DNA of 64,000 nt from Acetoanaerobium noterae (GCF_900168025.1 NZ_FUYN01000007.1:20489-84488); one strand, 5' to 3'; numbered from the stretch's first letter, positions 10,661 through 20,065 are shown. Made by a program: numbers and translations. The notes: a model not told the origin generated them from the sequence alone.

Positions 10661-11768
10661 TTGCTAAATATCCAGGAACATAGAGAACGTCTGGACTATA
10701 TGTCCAAATCTATTGAAGAATTGAGGGTTTCTCTTTGACATACCAGGATTAGCCCTTCACAAGCAGGAAATAGATAAAGAAATGAGCGAGCCGGAGTTTT
10801 GGAACGAGGTAGAAAAAGCTCAGCAGACCATGCAAAAAAATAAAGTAATAGAAGATAAACTAGAGCAGTTTGCTTCTTTGGAGTCAGAGCTAGAGGACGC
10901 TTTTGTCCTCTTTGAGCTGGCTGATGAGGATGCAAGTTTAGAAAAGGAGCTTCATAATGCTCTTAACTCTTTAGAAGAAAAAATAGATGAGCTTAAGATA
11001 GCAACCCTGCTCAGTGGGCCATATGATATGAACAATGCAATAGTATCCATACATGCAGGTTCTGGAGGACTTGATGCTCAGGACTGGACTAAAATGCTAC
11101 TTAGAATGTACGACAGATTTGCTCAGAGCATGGGATTTAGAGTAATTGAGCTAGATATGATAGCAGATCCAGAGGCAGGAATAAAAAGCGTTACTCTAAA
11201 AATCGAAGGTGCTAATGCCTATGGTTATCTGAAGAGTGAAAAGGGAGTTCATAGGATTGTGAGAATTTCTCCTTTTGACACCTCTGGCAAGCGTCACACT
11301 TCTTTTGCATCTGTGGACGTAATTCCAGAGCTAGATGACAGCATAGAAATCGATATAAATCCAACTGATTTGAAAATAGATACTTACAGAGCATCTGGAG
11401 CTGGTGGTCAGCATGTCAACAAAACAGAATCTGCTATACGTATCACCCACCTTCCAACAGGAATAGTTGTACAATGCCAGAACCAGCGTTCTCAGCATTC
11501 AAACAAAGAAACGGCAATGAAGATGCTCATGGCAAAGCTCATAGAGTTAAAAGAGCTAGAGCATAAGGATAAAATAGAGGATCTTCAAGGTGAATATTCA
11601 CAGATAAGCTGGGGTTCTCAGATTAGATCCTATGTATTTCAGCCCTATACTATGGTAAAGGATCATAGAACCAATACTGAGATAGGAAACGTACAATCAG
11701 TAATGGATGGAAATATAATGCCTTTTATCAATGCTTATCTTAAAGAAAACCAAGTTAAGCCTAGCTAA
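10661..11768 (+). CDS. prfB: Peptide chain release factor 2 (programmed +1 frameshift)
   Basis: RF2 (368 aa after frameshifting) releases polypeptides at UAA and UGA codons. It starts at TTG 10661, directly after the secA stop and preceded by AAGGATAGGG. Frame 1 runs 25 codons to CTT followed by an in-frame TGA at 10736-10738. A +1 slip gives DIPGLALHKQEIDKEMSEP and continues to 11768, matching the RF2 N-terminus. The GGQ catalytic loop (ASGAGGQHVNKTESA) and the stop-recognition SPF region (RISPFDTSGKRHTSF) are intact. Starting at the later ATG 10782 would lose about 40 residues and the autoregulation site. Confidence 0.95.
10723..10739 (+). promoter_or_regulatory. prfB autoregulatory +1 frameshift site
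   Basis: A Shine-Dalgarno-like GAGGG precedes CTT TGA C, the classical slippery codon, UGA stop and following C. Known mechanism: when RF2 is scarce, the ribosome slips +1 at CUU instead of terminating, so RF2 controls its own synthesis. Confidence 0.93.
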
Positions 11769-11804
11769 AGACAGATGAATTGTAACATATGAGGAGGAAA
11801 ATGC

Positions 11805-12668
11805 ATGGGTACTAGAGTTATCGCTGACAGTACCAGCTATATGGGAAAGCAGCTCCTTGAAAAATACAACATTAATCAGGTGTCTCTAAGTGTTGATTTT
11901 GGAGATGAAAGCTATAGAGAAACAGAAATTTCAAATGAAGATTTTTACAATCTAATGGATAAAAAAGGGATACCTAAATCCTCTCAGCCACCTATAGGAG
12001 AGCTAGTAAAAGCTTTCTATGATGTGGTTTCTAGTGGAGATAGCGCAGTTGGGGTTTTTCTTTCATCCGATATGAGTGGAACCTACCAAAGTGCACTTAT
12101 GGCAAAAAACATGGTATTAGAGAAGCTTCCTGATGCAGAAATAGAAGTAGTTGATTCTAAATCAAACTGTATGCAGTTGGGATTCGCAGTGCTTGCTGCG
12201 GCAAAGGCAGCTATAGAGGGGCTTTCTTTAGATAAAATAGTAGAAAAAGCTAAAGACAATATAGATAGAAGCAGATTTTTGTTCATCCCTGATAATCTAG
12301 TATATTTAGAAAAAGGTGGAAGGATAGGAAGAGCTGGAGCTATGCTTGGCAACCTTCTTAAAATCATTCCAATCTTAACCGTAGAAGATGGAATAACTAG
12401 CATATACAAAAAGGTGAGAACAAAGCAAAAAGCTGTAACTCAGATGATTGAAAAAATCCTTGAGGATGCCAAAAATTTTGGAGGGCTTGAGGAACTAGTC
12501 GTACACCATATAAACTGTATAGATGAAGCAAAGCTAGTAGCAGAAAAGTTAAAGGAAATTCTTCCTATTAAAACCATAGCTATTCACGATATTGGCCCAG
12601 TTATAGGGCTTCATGTGGGTCCAGGAGCTATAGGAATAGCCTATTATACAAAAGAAAAAATGAGATAA
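11805..12668 (+). CDS. DegV family fatty-acid-binding protein
   Basis: DegV-fold protein of 287 aa (usual length ~280). It begins RVIADSTSYM, the family start, and carries the ligand-loop signature PKSSQPPIGELVKAFYDV, the SSDMSGTYQSA motif and the KGGRIGRAGAMLGNLLKIIPIL segment. DegV/FakB proteins bind a fatty acid and present it to a FakA kinase. No fakA is visible here, so a role in exogenous fatty acid use is inferred only from family. GAGGAGG lies just upstream. It converges on yaaR. Confidence 0.9.
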   Translation: MGTRVIADSTSYMGKQLLEKYNINQVSLSVDFGDESYRETEISNEDFYNLMDKKGIPKSSQPPIGELVKAFYDVVSSGDSAVGVFLSSDMSGTYQSALMAKNMVLEKLPDAEIEVVDSKSNCMQLGFAVLAAAKAAIEGLSLDKIVEKAKDNIDRSRFLFIPDNLVYLEKGGRIGRAGAMLGNLLKIIPILTVEDGITSIYKKVRTKQKAVTQMIEKILEDAKNFGGLEELVVHHINCIDEAKLVAEKLKEILPIKTIAIHDIGPVIGLHVGPGAIGIAYYTKEKMR

Positions 12669-12674
12669 AATAAA

Positions 12675-12714
12675 AAGCCATTTATAGGTAGGAGAGTCCT
12701 CTTATAGATGGCTT
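12675..12714. terminator. Hairpin between convergent genes, probable bidirectional terminator
   Basis: AAGCCATTTATA pairs with TATAGATGGCTT (one G-T pair), and the stem extends inward. The flanks are T-rich on the minus strand and AT-rich on the plus strand. It lies just after the degV stop and downstream of yaaR. Confidence 0.55.
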
Positions 12715-12825
12715 AATTTATATAATTCTATAAATAGATATAAAGTTAATAATATGGTTTAAAATAATTTATTTATGCATTTTGATATTCTAAATTTATA
12801 AAAATAAGTTTATTTTTTAGAATGG

Positions 12826-13293
12826 TTACATCATAATATCTAATAGCATTCCTCTTATATCGTCGATTTTTTTAAGGACTCCCATATGGTCTATCTGACC
12901 ATTAATAAATTCTCTAGTTAGAGTGTCGAGCTCTCTATCTACAGTTTTTACTATAGAGTAATTTCTATGACGACCTCTTCTATCTAAAAAATTCTGATTT
13001 TGGAATTGATGAGAGTTTTGGGTCGCAACATTTAGAAACTCTTTTACGAGCTTTTTATATTCCAAAATATCCTTTAAATACATCTTTTCGCCGATTTTAT
13101 CAGCTTGCTCAGTAATTTTTCCAAATATATTTTCAAGCTCTTCTTTTACGTTTTCAGATTTTATCTTCTCGAATTTTTCCAAAAACTCTGACCTAGAAGC
13201 CTCTTTGATGGCTGACTTACCTTCTAGTTTTATATTAGTAGCTAGGGGAAGCTGTTGTATACCCTTAATTCCTACTCCGTTAGCTCCTTGCAT
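12826..13293 (-). CDS. yaaR: YaaR family (DUF327) protein
   Basis: Small alpha-helical protein (155 aa) of the YaaR/DUF327 family, whose function is not well defined. Family signatures are LKDILEYKKLVKEFL, the FLDRRGRHRNYSIVKTVDREL block and the C-terminus KKIDDIRGMLLDIMM. It is transcribed away from the flagellar genes. A sigma-D-type promoter lies about 50 bases upstream of its start (13342-13369), which suggests co-regulation with motility. AGGAGG lies just upstream of the start. Confidence 0.85.
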   Translation of the reverse strand: MQGANGVGIKGIQQLPLATNIKLEGKSAIKEASRSEFLEKFEKIKSENVKEELENIFGKITEQADKIGEKMYLKDILEYKKLVKEFLNVATQNSHQFQNQNFLDRRGRHRNYSIVKTVDRELDTLTREFINGQIDHMGVLKKIDDIRGMLLDIMM

Positions 13294-13341
13294 GGTATCC
13301 TCCTAGTTTTAAAAATACTTTACATACATATTCGTAAATAT

Positions 13342-13369
13342 TTATCGGCACTTTAAAGAATATTCTTTA
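13342..13369 (-). promoter_or_regulatory. Sigma-D (sigma-28) type promoter for yaaR
   Basis: Read on the minus strand: TAAA (13369-13366), 16 bases, then GCCGATAA (13349-13342). This is close to the motility sigma factor consensus TAAA-N15-GCCGATAT. Confidence 0.75.
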
Positions 13370-13491
13370 ATCAATTTATAATCAATAGTCCAATATGCCT
13401 AGCATAGGACAAAGGTTGATATCAAGAGATTTAAAAGAGTTTCCGATAAAGATAGTGTGGATTTATTCAAAACAAAAGAAGGTGATAGTTA

Positions 13492-16035
13492 GTGATTCAG
13501 GGATACTCGTCAACGGGCAATATCTCATCAAAAAATATAAGTGAAGCATATATGAGCTTGCCATCTAACAGGGTCATTGAGGGCCAAGTAATTTCCAAGG
13601 ATGGAAAGAATTTAAGAATAGAAGATAAAAGTGGAACAGTAATGGATTTAGTTCTTAAGAAAGAAGTAGAAATTTCTAAAGGACAGGTACTGGAAATTAA
13701 AAGAAGAGATATAGAATCTCTAAAAGTAGTAAGTCAGGATAAAATTACAGAAGAAAAAGAAGAAGAAGTGACTGACGAAGCTAAGCTAAAGGATTTGGGA
13801 CTAAAAACAACTGACGAAAATAAAGATGCTATAAAAAACTTAAAAAGATTTGAAATTCCTATAACCAAAGAAAATATTGAAAGATATGTGGCCGTGAAAA
13901 AAACTATGGAAAATCTTAGAGCAAATCTTACTCTAGATGCTATAGCAAAGCTACAAGGCGCAGGCTACGACCTAGATAATATGTCTGTATGGGAAATAGA
14001 ATCAGCTATGAATGATATATCTAAAAATGATACTACATCATTAGAAACTGAGGTTTTCAAGGCATATATGTCGAAAGATATGTCTTATGATGAAGCTAGA
14101 AAACTAGCTAAAGAGATTTATGGTGTAGATATGGGCAAGGATGTTCTAGATTCAATTAGAGCATTGTCAAAAATGGGCATTGAGATAAATAAATCGAATA
14201 TTGATAATATACACGATGTATTTTCAAAGCTCCACAATATTAAAGATATTGATAATAAGACTTTGATTGATGCGATCAAATTAAATGAAGATGTGAGTAT
14301 AGATGTGCTTTACAAGCTTAAAAACTATATTCAAAACTCATCAATTGCATCAGCCACGTCAAATAGCGTGGCTTACGGGGCATCTTCAGTGAGACCTCTA
14401 AGCGAAAATGATTTAAGTAATATGGAAAATGAAATAAAGAGATTTATAAAGGATATAGGCCTTAGTGAAGCCGATATTGATATTTCTAAGGATTTGCTCA
14501 GAAAAAATCAAGGTATAACTAAAGAAGCAGTAGAGAGTATAAAAGAATTACGTGAGATTCTATCAGAACTTCAAAAACTCATGGATAAAGATACGGCTGC
14601 TTACCTTATAAAGCAGGGATTAGATTTAGGCTCCAAGGATTTAAAAAGCTTGCTTGAGATGGTGAAAGAATTTCAGCAAGAGCTGGAGCTGATAAGCTTA
14701 AACCAGTTTACTCAAGAAGAAATATTAAAAGCCAATAAGCTGATTCAAGCTGTAAATAGTATTTCAAAGGATAAAATAGTAGACGAAAACGTAAAGCTAG
14801 TGAATTTAATTTCTGATAAGAAAAACAGCGATGGATATGAATTTTTATTTAGCCAAGCTAGAGAGCTAAAAGTGTTGTCTCATGCGGATACAGTAGTGCT
14901 AAGAGCAGCGGCTATAATTCAAAGTGTAGAATCTTTAGATACTGCGCAGATTAGTTCATATACTTCGAATATAAGTCTACTTGATATAGGAAGAGGAGCG
15001 AATATAGTACCAAGAGCCTTTAACTATCAAGTAAGCTTGACTTCTATGGAGTTTGAAGTAAGTACAGATACAGCAAATATTAATTCATTATCTTCAGGAG
15101 ATAGCAATAAAACTGAAGCATATAAGCATTACCAGTATCTAAGAGTCAATATAAGAGCAGTTCATATTTATTCTATGGTAGCTGAAGGGATTGACCCTCT
15201 AAGAAGCGATATAAGAAATATGAGTGCTTATGTCGAGCAATACGAGTATAGAAGTAGTCAATATAGCCTTTCTACTATGAGCAGTTTTGATAGTTCTAAG
15301 CTAAGTGCAGATATAGTAAAAAACCCTAGCATAAATAGTATGCGCTCAGTAATGAGCATGGCAGATAATTTAAAACCAAAATCAATGGTTACCCAGCTAG
15401 TAGATAAAATTATGGAAGTAGCTGAAAGAAAAGATTTAGGGGATTTGACCAAGGTTATGAAGACAGTAGTTAAAACTCTTGAAAACAATAACAATCTTAC
15501 TAAGGAAACTACTAAAGAGAATATGACTATGTTTTATCAGCATATGAAAGAGGCTGAAGAGATAGTTAAAACTCTAAAAAAAGAAGATAAAGAGGTTTTT
15601 GAAAAATATTTAAGACAGATGAGTGAATATCTAAAAGAAAGCAGCAAGGCTTCAAAAGGAGAATCCATGCTACAGATTCCATTTTATATGAATCAAGAAG
15701 GTTCTCAGGCCAATGTTTTTGTAAAAACACCTAAGCAAAAAGATAAAATTGACCCAGAGGATATGAGCATACTCATGGATTTAAGCACTAAAGGACTTGG
15801 GGATCTCGGATTTTATTTGAAAGTGGAGAATAAAAGTGTATCTGTAAAGATTTCAGCAGGAGAAAATGTACTTTCATCAATAAAAAATGAAATGACTTCG
15901 CTGGAAAATCTACTGCAAAATATAGGTTATGAGCTCAAAAAAGTTGAACTTTCAGGTGATGAGGATACAGCAAAAATATCATTTGTAGAAGAAACTGCTA
16001 GGCAGCTTCCTTCAGGACTGGATTTGAAGGTGTAG
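13492..16035 (+). CDS. Large FliK-like flagellar protein (DUF6240-like)
   Basis: An 847-residue, largely helical protein. I do not recognise the long middle part. The N-terminus (~28-80) resembles a small beta-rich domain (VIEGQVISKDGKNLRIEDKSG). The last ~110 residues resemble the FliK hook-length control C-terminal domain: GLGDLGFYLKVENKSVSVKISAGENVLSSI followed by a short basic/acidic helix. The gene sits directly before an FlhB-C-like gene and flagellin, which supports a role in export switching or hook length. The start is GTG, preceded by AAGGTG. The DUF6240 assignment is from memory and moderate. Confidence 0.7.
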   Translation: MIQGYSSTGNISSKNISEAYMSLPSNRVIEGQVISKDGKNLRIEDKSGTVMDLVLKKEVEISKGQVLEIKRRDIESLKVVSQDKITEEKEEEVTDEAKLKDLGLKTTDENKDAIKNLKRFEIPITKENIERYVAVKKTMENLRANLTLDAIAKLQGAGYDLDNMSVWEIESAMNDISKNDTTSLETEVFKAYMSKDMSYDEARKLAKEIYGVDMGKDVLDSIRALSKMGIEINKSNIDNIHDVFSKLHNIKDIDNKTLIDAIKLNEDVSIDVLYKLKNYIQNSSIASATSNSVAYGASSVRPLSENDLSNMENEIKRFIKDIGLSEADIDISKDLLRKNQGITKEAVESIKELREILSELQKLMDKDTAAYLIKQGLDLGSKDLKSLLEMVKEFQQELELISLNQFTQEEILKANKLIQAVNSISKDKIVDENVKLVNLISDKKNSDGYEFLFSQARELKVLSHADTVVLRAAAIIQSVESLDTAQISSYTSNISLLDIGRGANIVPRAFNYQVSLTSMEFEVSTDTANINSLSSGDSNKTEAYKHYQYLRVNIRAVHIYSMVAEGIDPLRSDIRNMSAYVEQYEYRSSQYSLSTMSSFDSSKLSADIVKNPSINSMRSVMSMADNLKPKSMVTQLVDKIMEVAERKDLGDLTKVMKTVVKTLENNNNLTKETTKENMTMFYQHMKEAEEIVKTLKKEDKEVFEKYLRQMSEYLKESSKASKGESMLQIPFYMNQEGSQANVFVKTPKQKDKIDPEDMSILMDLSTKGLGDLGFYLKVENKSVSVKISAGENVLSSIKNEMTSLENLLQNIGYELKKVELSGDEDTAKISFVEETARQLPSGLDLKV

Positions 16036-16037
16036 CT

Positions 16038-16325
16038 ATGAAAGCAAATAAAGAGAAACTAAAAAAAGCTGTAAGCGTAACCTATGAGGATGAGCTAAGA
16101 GCACCTATAGTATCAGCAAAAGGTCAAGGTTATGTAGCAGAGAAAATAATAGAAAAAGCTCAGGAAAGCGGAGTGGCAACGTATTTTGATGAAGAGCTCC
16201 TTGAATCCTTGATGGCAGTAGCTATAGGGGATGAAATACCTGTAGAGCTTTATGAAATAGTTGCAAAGGTTCTCGCTTTCATAGAAAAAATAGACAATTT
16301 AAACCATATGAACGTTAAGAAATAG
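16038..16325 (+). CDS. FlhB C-terminal-domain-like export switch protein
   Basis: Short protein (95 aa) equivalent to the cytoplasmic tail of FlhB (FlhX/YlqH-like). It carries the conserved segments APIVSAKGQGYVAEKIIEKAQESGV and IGDEIPVELYEIVAKVLAFI. The NPTH autocleavage motif of full FlhB is absent, as in other free FlhB-C paralogues. It begins two bases after the FliK-like gene. The pairing mirrors the FliK-FlhB interaction that switches export from hook to filament. Its exact role in Firmicutes is poorly known. Confidence 0.85.
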   Translation: MKANKEKLKKAVSVTYEDELRAPIVSAKGQGYVAEKIIEKAQESGVATYFDEELLESLMAVAIGDEIPVELYEIVAKVLAFIEKIDNLNHMNVKK

Positions 16326-16342
16326 ACTATAAATGTCGATAG
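16316..16342 (+). promoter_or_regulatory. Sigma-D type promoter for flagellin
   Basis: TAAG (16316-16319), a 15-base spacer, then GTCGATAG (16335-16342). This fits the sigma-28 pattern TAAA-N15-GCCGATAT with two to three deviations, and lies about 37 bases before the flagellin start. Confidence 0.65.
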
Positions 16343-16378
16343 ATAAACCAGTGATTAAAACTTAGGAGGAATATTAAA

Positions 16379-17245
16379 ATGAGAATAAATACAAATATAG
16401 CAGCACTTAACTCACATAGAATGTTAGAGAGAAGCAGTATGGCGTCTGCTAGAAACCTTGAAAAGCTTTCTTCAGGAACGAAAATTAACAGGGCTTCTGA
16501 TGATGCGGCTGGACTTGCTATATCTGAAAAAATGAATGCTCAGATTAGAGGCCTTAAAATGGCATCTAGAAACTCTTTAGATGGAATTTCTTTAATTCAA
16601 ACAGCTGAAGGTGCTCTTAATGAGGTACATGCTATGCTTCAAAGAATGAGAGAATTAGCAGTACAGGCTGCAAATGATACTAATCAGAATGTAGATAGAG
16701 ATGCTATTGCAGATGAAATAGATCAGCTTATTCAGGAGATTGATAGAATTGGAAATAATACTGAATTTAACGGTATTAATTTATTTAATGGAAATCTAAG
16801 CATTACATCAACGGCTGTACCATTTACAGGAATGCAAGTATTAATTCAAAATGGTGCGAATGCAGACCAGATGGTAGCTATAGATTTGTACAAAATGAAT
16901 GCTGAAGAGCTAAATTTAAGAACTTCTGCAGCTACAGTGCTTGTACAAGTTGATTCAAATTCTGCAGCTAATAATGCGATTACTACGCTAGAGGCTGCAA
17001 TTTCTAAAATATCTGAACAGCGCTCTAAGCTTGGAGCATACCAAAACAGATTAGAAAAAACAATTGCGAATCTTGATAACACTGCTGAGAACTTGACTGG
17101 AGCTCGTTCTAGAATTCTCGATACTGATATGGCACTTGAAATGTCCGAGTTTACTAAGTTCAATATACTTCAGCAAGCTGGAACTGCTATGCTTTCTCAA
17201 GCAAATCAGCAGCCACAGATGATGTTAAAGCTTCTTAATGCTTAA
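16379..17245 (+). CDS. hag: Flagellin
   Basis: Filament subunit of 288 aa, a short flagellin. The conserved N-terminal D0/D1 domain (MRINTNIAALNSHRML, LSSGTKINRASDDAAGLAISEKM, the RMRELAVQAANDTN motif) and C-terminal D1/D0 domain (GARSRILDTDMALEMSEFTKFNILQQAGTAML) are intact. The variable surface region is reduced to about 100 residues (~135-220). A strong AGGAGGAA precedes the ATG. It is expressed from its own sigma-D-type promoter and followed by a FliS-like chaperone gene. Confidence 0.97.
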   Translation: MRINTNIAALNSHRMLERSSMASARNLEKLSSGTKINRASDDAAGLAISEKMNAQIRGLKMASRNSLDGISLIQTAEGALNEVHAMLQRMRELAVQAANDTNQNVDRDAIADEIDQLIQEIDRIGNNTEFNGINLFNGNLSITSTAVPFTGMQVLIQNGANADQMVAIDLYKMNAEELNLRTSAATVLVQVDSNSAANNAITTLEAAISKISEQRSKLGAYQNRLEKTIANLDNTAENLTGARSRILDTDMALEMSEFTKFNILQQAGTAMLSQANQQPQMMLKLLNA

Positions 17246-17298
17246 TAAATTAGTTTAGATATATTTAAAATGTGATAGTAAACTGGAGGTAAGTTTTA

Positions 17299-17787
17299 AT
17301 GTCATATAAAGATGAACTGGCGGTAAAAATAGCTACCTATTCAGGCGAACAAATGGTTGCTTTGGCATATGAAGCACTTATTGAAAATCTTCAGGATGCA
17401 AAAGAAGCTATAAATTTAAAAGAAAAAGACATATTGAATGAAAAAATAGATCATAACAGAGAGATTCTAGCTCACCTTACGGCAACGCTTGGAATAGAGG
17501 AAGATGAAGTGTCTCTTACTACAAAGCAGCTTTATCTTTATATCAACAAGTTGATGACAGACGGAGTTATGAGGTATAATATAGCTGCGATTGATGAAGC
17601 TATAAAGATAATTATTCCTCTTAGAGATGGCTGGAGAGAGCTATCTCTAAAGCTAATGGAATTAGAATCACAAAAAATGCAAAGTAACCAATCTAAATCT
17701 GAAAAAGCCTCTGTATATACGGGGATGACTTATGGAAAGAGCGATGTTTCTATCTATTCAGATTCTAAGGATTGGGAAAAGGGCTAA
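17299..17787 (+). CDS. fliS: FliS-like flagellin export chaperone
   Basis: Helical protein of 162 aa. It shows the FliS pattern: an N-terminal SGEQMVALAYEALIENLQDAKEAI segment, then a four-helix body with INKLMTDGVMRYNIAAIDEAIKIIIPLRDGWREL. FliS caps the C-terminus of unpolymerised flagellin. It is about 30 residues longer than typical FliS, with an unstructured Ser/Lys-rich tail (~140-162). Its place right after flagellin supports the call, although sequence identity looks low. GGAGG precedes the start. Confidence 0.75.
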   Translation: MSYKDELAVKIATYSGEQMVALAYEALIENLQDAKEAINLKEKDILNEKIDHNREILAHLTATLGIEEDEVSLTTKQLYLYINKLMTDGVMRYNIAAIDEAIKIIIPLRDGWRELSLKLMELESQKMQSNQSKSEKASVYTGMTYGKSDVSIYSDSKDWEKG

Positions 17788-17832
17788 AAAATTTAAGAGC
17801 AAATCTAGCATCTGTCGCAAAAGGAGCCAGTT

Positions 17833-19986
17833 ATGGATATAGTTAAAATATTGCAGCAAGAGTTTAATCTTAAGCCTTTTCAGGTAGAAAACACACTTGC
17901 TCTTATAGACGAAGGAAAGACGATTCCTTTTATAGCCAGATATAGGAAAGAACAAACGGGCGAAATGACTGATACTGTTCTTAGACAATTTGATGAGAGA
18001 CTTAAATATCTAAAAAATCTCATCGAGCGCAAGGAACAGGTAGAAAGACTAATAGAAGAGCAAGGAAAGCTAACTGAAGAGCTACAAAAATCTCTAGAGC
18101 TAGCAACCACTCTTCAAGAAGTCGAAGATATCTATGCTCCATTTAAGCAGAAGAAGAGAACTAGAGCCACTGTAGCTAGGGAAAAAGGCCTTGAGCCTCT
18201 TAGTGAAATTTTGATTCTAGGACAAAAAGATGTATATAAAGAAGCAGAAAATTTCCTAGATGAAGAAAAAGGTGTAGCTAGTATAGAGGATGCAATAGCA
18301 GGAGCTATGGATATAGTGGCTGAGACTATTGCTGATGATTTTGAGCTAAAGAAGAAGCTAAGAGCTATAGTATTTAGGGAAGCTGTACTTGAAACATCTG
18401 CTAAAAAAGGCAGTGAAGAAAAAGAAGACTTCCTAGTATATAAAATGTACCATGAATACTCTGAGCTATGCAGCAAGATGCCAGCCCACAGAGTACTGGC
18501 GGTGAACCGTGGTGAAAAAGAAGATATCTTAAAAGTTAAACTAAATTATCCTCTAGAAAAGATAACTGAGGTATCAGAAAGAGCCTATGTAAAATCAGAT
18601 ATCCATAAAGCTGTCATGGCAGATACTATAAAGGATAGCTTAAATAGATTGATGCTTCCCTCTCTAGAAAGAGAGCTAAGAACTAGCATAACAGAGATGG
18701 CAGAAGAGAGAGCTATTGCTGTTTTTGGCGAGAATCTTAGAAATCTTCTTATGCAGTCTCCACTTTATGGAAAAACTGTACTAGGCTGGGATCCGGCTTA
18801 CCGTACTGGCTGTAAGATAGCTGTAGTTGATGAGACAGGAAAGGTACTAGATACCACAACTGTATATCCTACAGTGCCACAAAATAAAGTAGCAGAAACT
18901 AAGAAAGAAATACTTAAGTTAATTGATAAACACAATATAGATATAATTGCGATAGGTAATGGAACAGCATCTAGGGAATCTGAAGCTATAGTTGCTGATA
19001 TAGTAAAAGAAAGCTCAAGAAAAGTAAGCTTTATAATAGTAAGTGAAGCTGGAGCATCTGTTTACTCAGCATCTGCACTAGGAGAGGAAGAGCTTCCAGA
19101 ACTTAACGTATCAATTCGTGGAGCTGTATCTATAGCAAGAAGACTCCAGGACCCTCTATCTGAACTAGTAAAAATAGACCCAGAGCATATAGGAGTAGGT
19201 CAGTATCAGCATGATGTAAATCAAAAGAGACTTTCAGAAGTGCTTACTGGAATAGTAGAGGACAGTGTAAACCGCGTAGGTGTAGATTTGAACACAGCAT
19301 CATATGCTATTCTTTCATATGTGGCTGGAATTAATAAAACTATAGCTAAAAATATCATAAAATACAGGGATGAAAATGGAAAGTTTTCTACTAGAAAGCA
19401 ATTGCTTAAGGTTGCAAGATTAGGACCTGCTGCATACGAGCAGTGTGCAGGCTTTTTAAGAGTAAAGGAATCTGGCGAGGTTCTAGATAGAACTGGAGTG
19501 CATCCAGAATCCTACAAGGCTGCCTATGCCTTACTTGAAAAGATGGGCATATCTAAAGAGGATGCTCAGTATCCAGAAAAAACTGAGTTTACTTCAAAAG
19601 TAGAAGAGCTAAGCCTAAGAGATATAGCTCAGGAGCTAGAAATAGGACTTCCTACACTTAGAGATATAGTAAAAGAGCTTTCTAAGCCTGGACGTGATAT
19701 CAGAGATGAGGGAGCAATGGCTCCTATACTTAGATCTGATATTTTAAAGCTAGAGGATTTAGAAATAGGAATGATACTTCAAGGTACAGTTCGTAATGTA
19801 GTGGATTTTGGAGCTTTTGTGGACATAGGTATCAAAAACGATGGTCTCGTTCATATATCTCAGCTATCTGACAAATATGTGAAAAATCCTATGGAGGTTG
19901 TGTCTGTAGGAGATGTAGTTGAGGTCAGAGTAATTGATATAGATAGACAAAGAGGCAAGGTATCGCTTTCTATGAAAAAAGCTTAA
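17833..19986 (+). CDS. tex: Tex family RNA-binding transcription accessory protein
   Basis: Tex/YhgF homologue of 717 aa. In order: an N-terminal helical HTH-like domain (LQQEFNLKPFQVENTLALIDEGKTIPFIARYRKEQTG is the family start); a YqgF/RNase H-like domain around ~320-450 (GWDPAYRTGCKIAVVD); two helix-hairpin-helix units (~480-560, LNTASYAILSYVAGINKTIAKNII); and a C-terminal S1 RNA-binding domain (~640-715, LEIGMILQGTVRNVVDFGAFVDIG). Known Tex proteins bind nucleic acids and RNA polymerase. AAGGAG precedes the ATG. It is not functionally tied to the flagellar genes upstream. Confidence 0.96.
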   Translation: MDIVKILQQEFNLKPFQVENTLALIDEGKTIPFIARYRKEQTGEMTDTVLRQFDERLKYLKNLIERKEQVERLIEEQGKLTEELQKSLELATTLQEVEDIYAPFKQKKRTRATVAREKGLEPLSEILILGQKDVYKEAENFLDEEKGVASIEDAIAGAMDIVAETIADDFELKKKLRAIVFREAVLETSAKKGSEEKEDFLVYKMYHEYSELCSKMPAHRVLAVNRGEKEDILKVKLNYPLEKITEVSERAYVKSDIHKAVMADTIKDSLNRLMLPSLERELRTSITEMAEERAIAVFGENLRNLLMQSPLYGKTVLGWDPAYRTGCKIAVVDETGKVLDTTTVYPTVPQNKVAETKKEILKLIDKHNIDIIAIGNGTASRESEAIVADIVKESSRKVSFIIVSEAGASVYSASALGEEELPELNVSIRGAVSIARRLQDPLSELVKIDPEHIGVGQYQHDVNQKRLSEVLTGIVEDSVNRVGVDLNTASYAILSYVAGINKTIAKNIIKYRDENGKFSTRKQLLKVARLGPAAYEQCAGFLRVKESGEVLDRTGVHPESYKAAYALLEKMGISKEDAQYPEKTEFTSKVEELSLRDIAQELEIGLPTLRDIVKELSKPGRDIRDEGAMAPILRSDILKLEDLEIGMILQGTVRNVVDFGAFVDIGIKNDGLVHISQLSDKYVKNPMEVVSVGDVVEVRVIDIDRQRGKVSLSMKKA

Positions 19987-20003
19987 TAAAAATAAGTTTG
20001 ACT

Positions 20004-20043
20004 AATGATTATCATTGACAATTATAGAGCAAATAGGTATACT
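20004..20043 (+). promoter_or_regulatory. Sigma-A promoter overlapped by a Fur-like palindrome
   Basis: A strong promoter: TTGACA (20015-20020), a 17-base spacer and TATACT (20038-20043). The 13-base palindrome AATGATTATCATT (20004-20016) matches the core of the Fur box GATAATGATAATCATTATC and overlaps the -35. Iron-dependent repression of the riboswitch and ribU transcript is therefore plausible. Confidence 0.7.
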
Positions 20044-20065
20044 ATAAATATACAACTTAATATTT

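Noticed and set aside
10661..11768. Truncated or frameshifted prfB
   Set aside because: The CTT-TGA-C site with upstream GAGGG is the known programmed frameshift of RF2, not damage.
12083..12409. Long antisense open frames such as this one inside degV (also at 18132-18476 and 46538-46933)
   Set aside because: They lie wholly inside well-identified genes, lack ribosome binding sites and have no recognisable family features.
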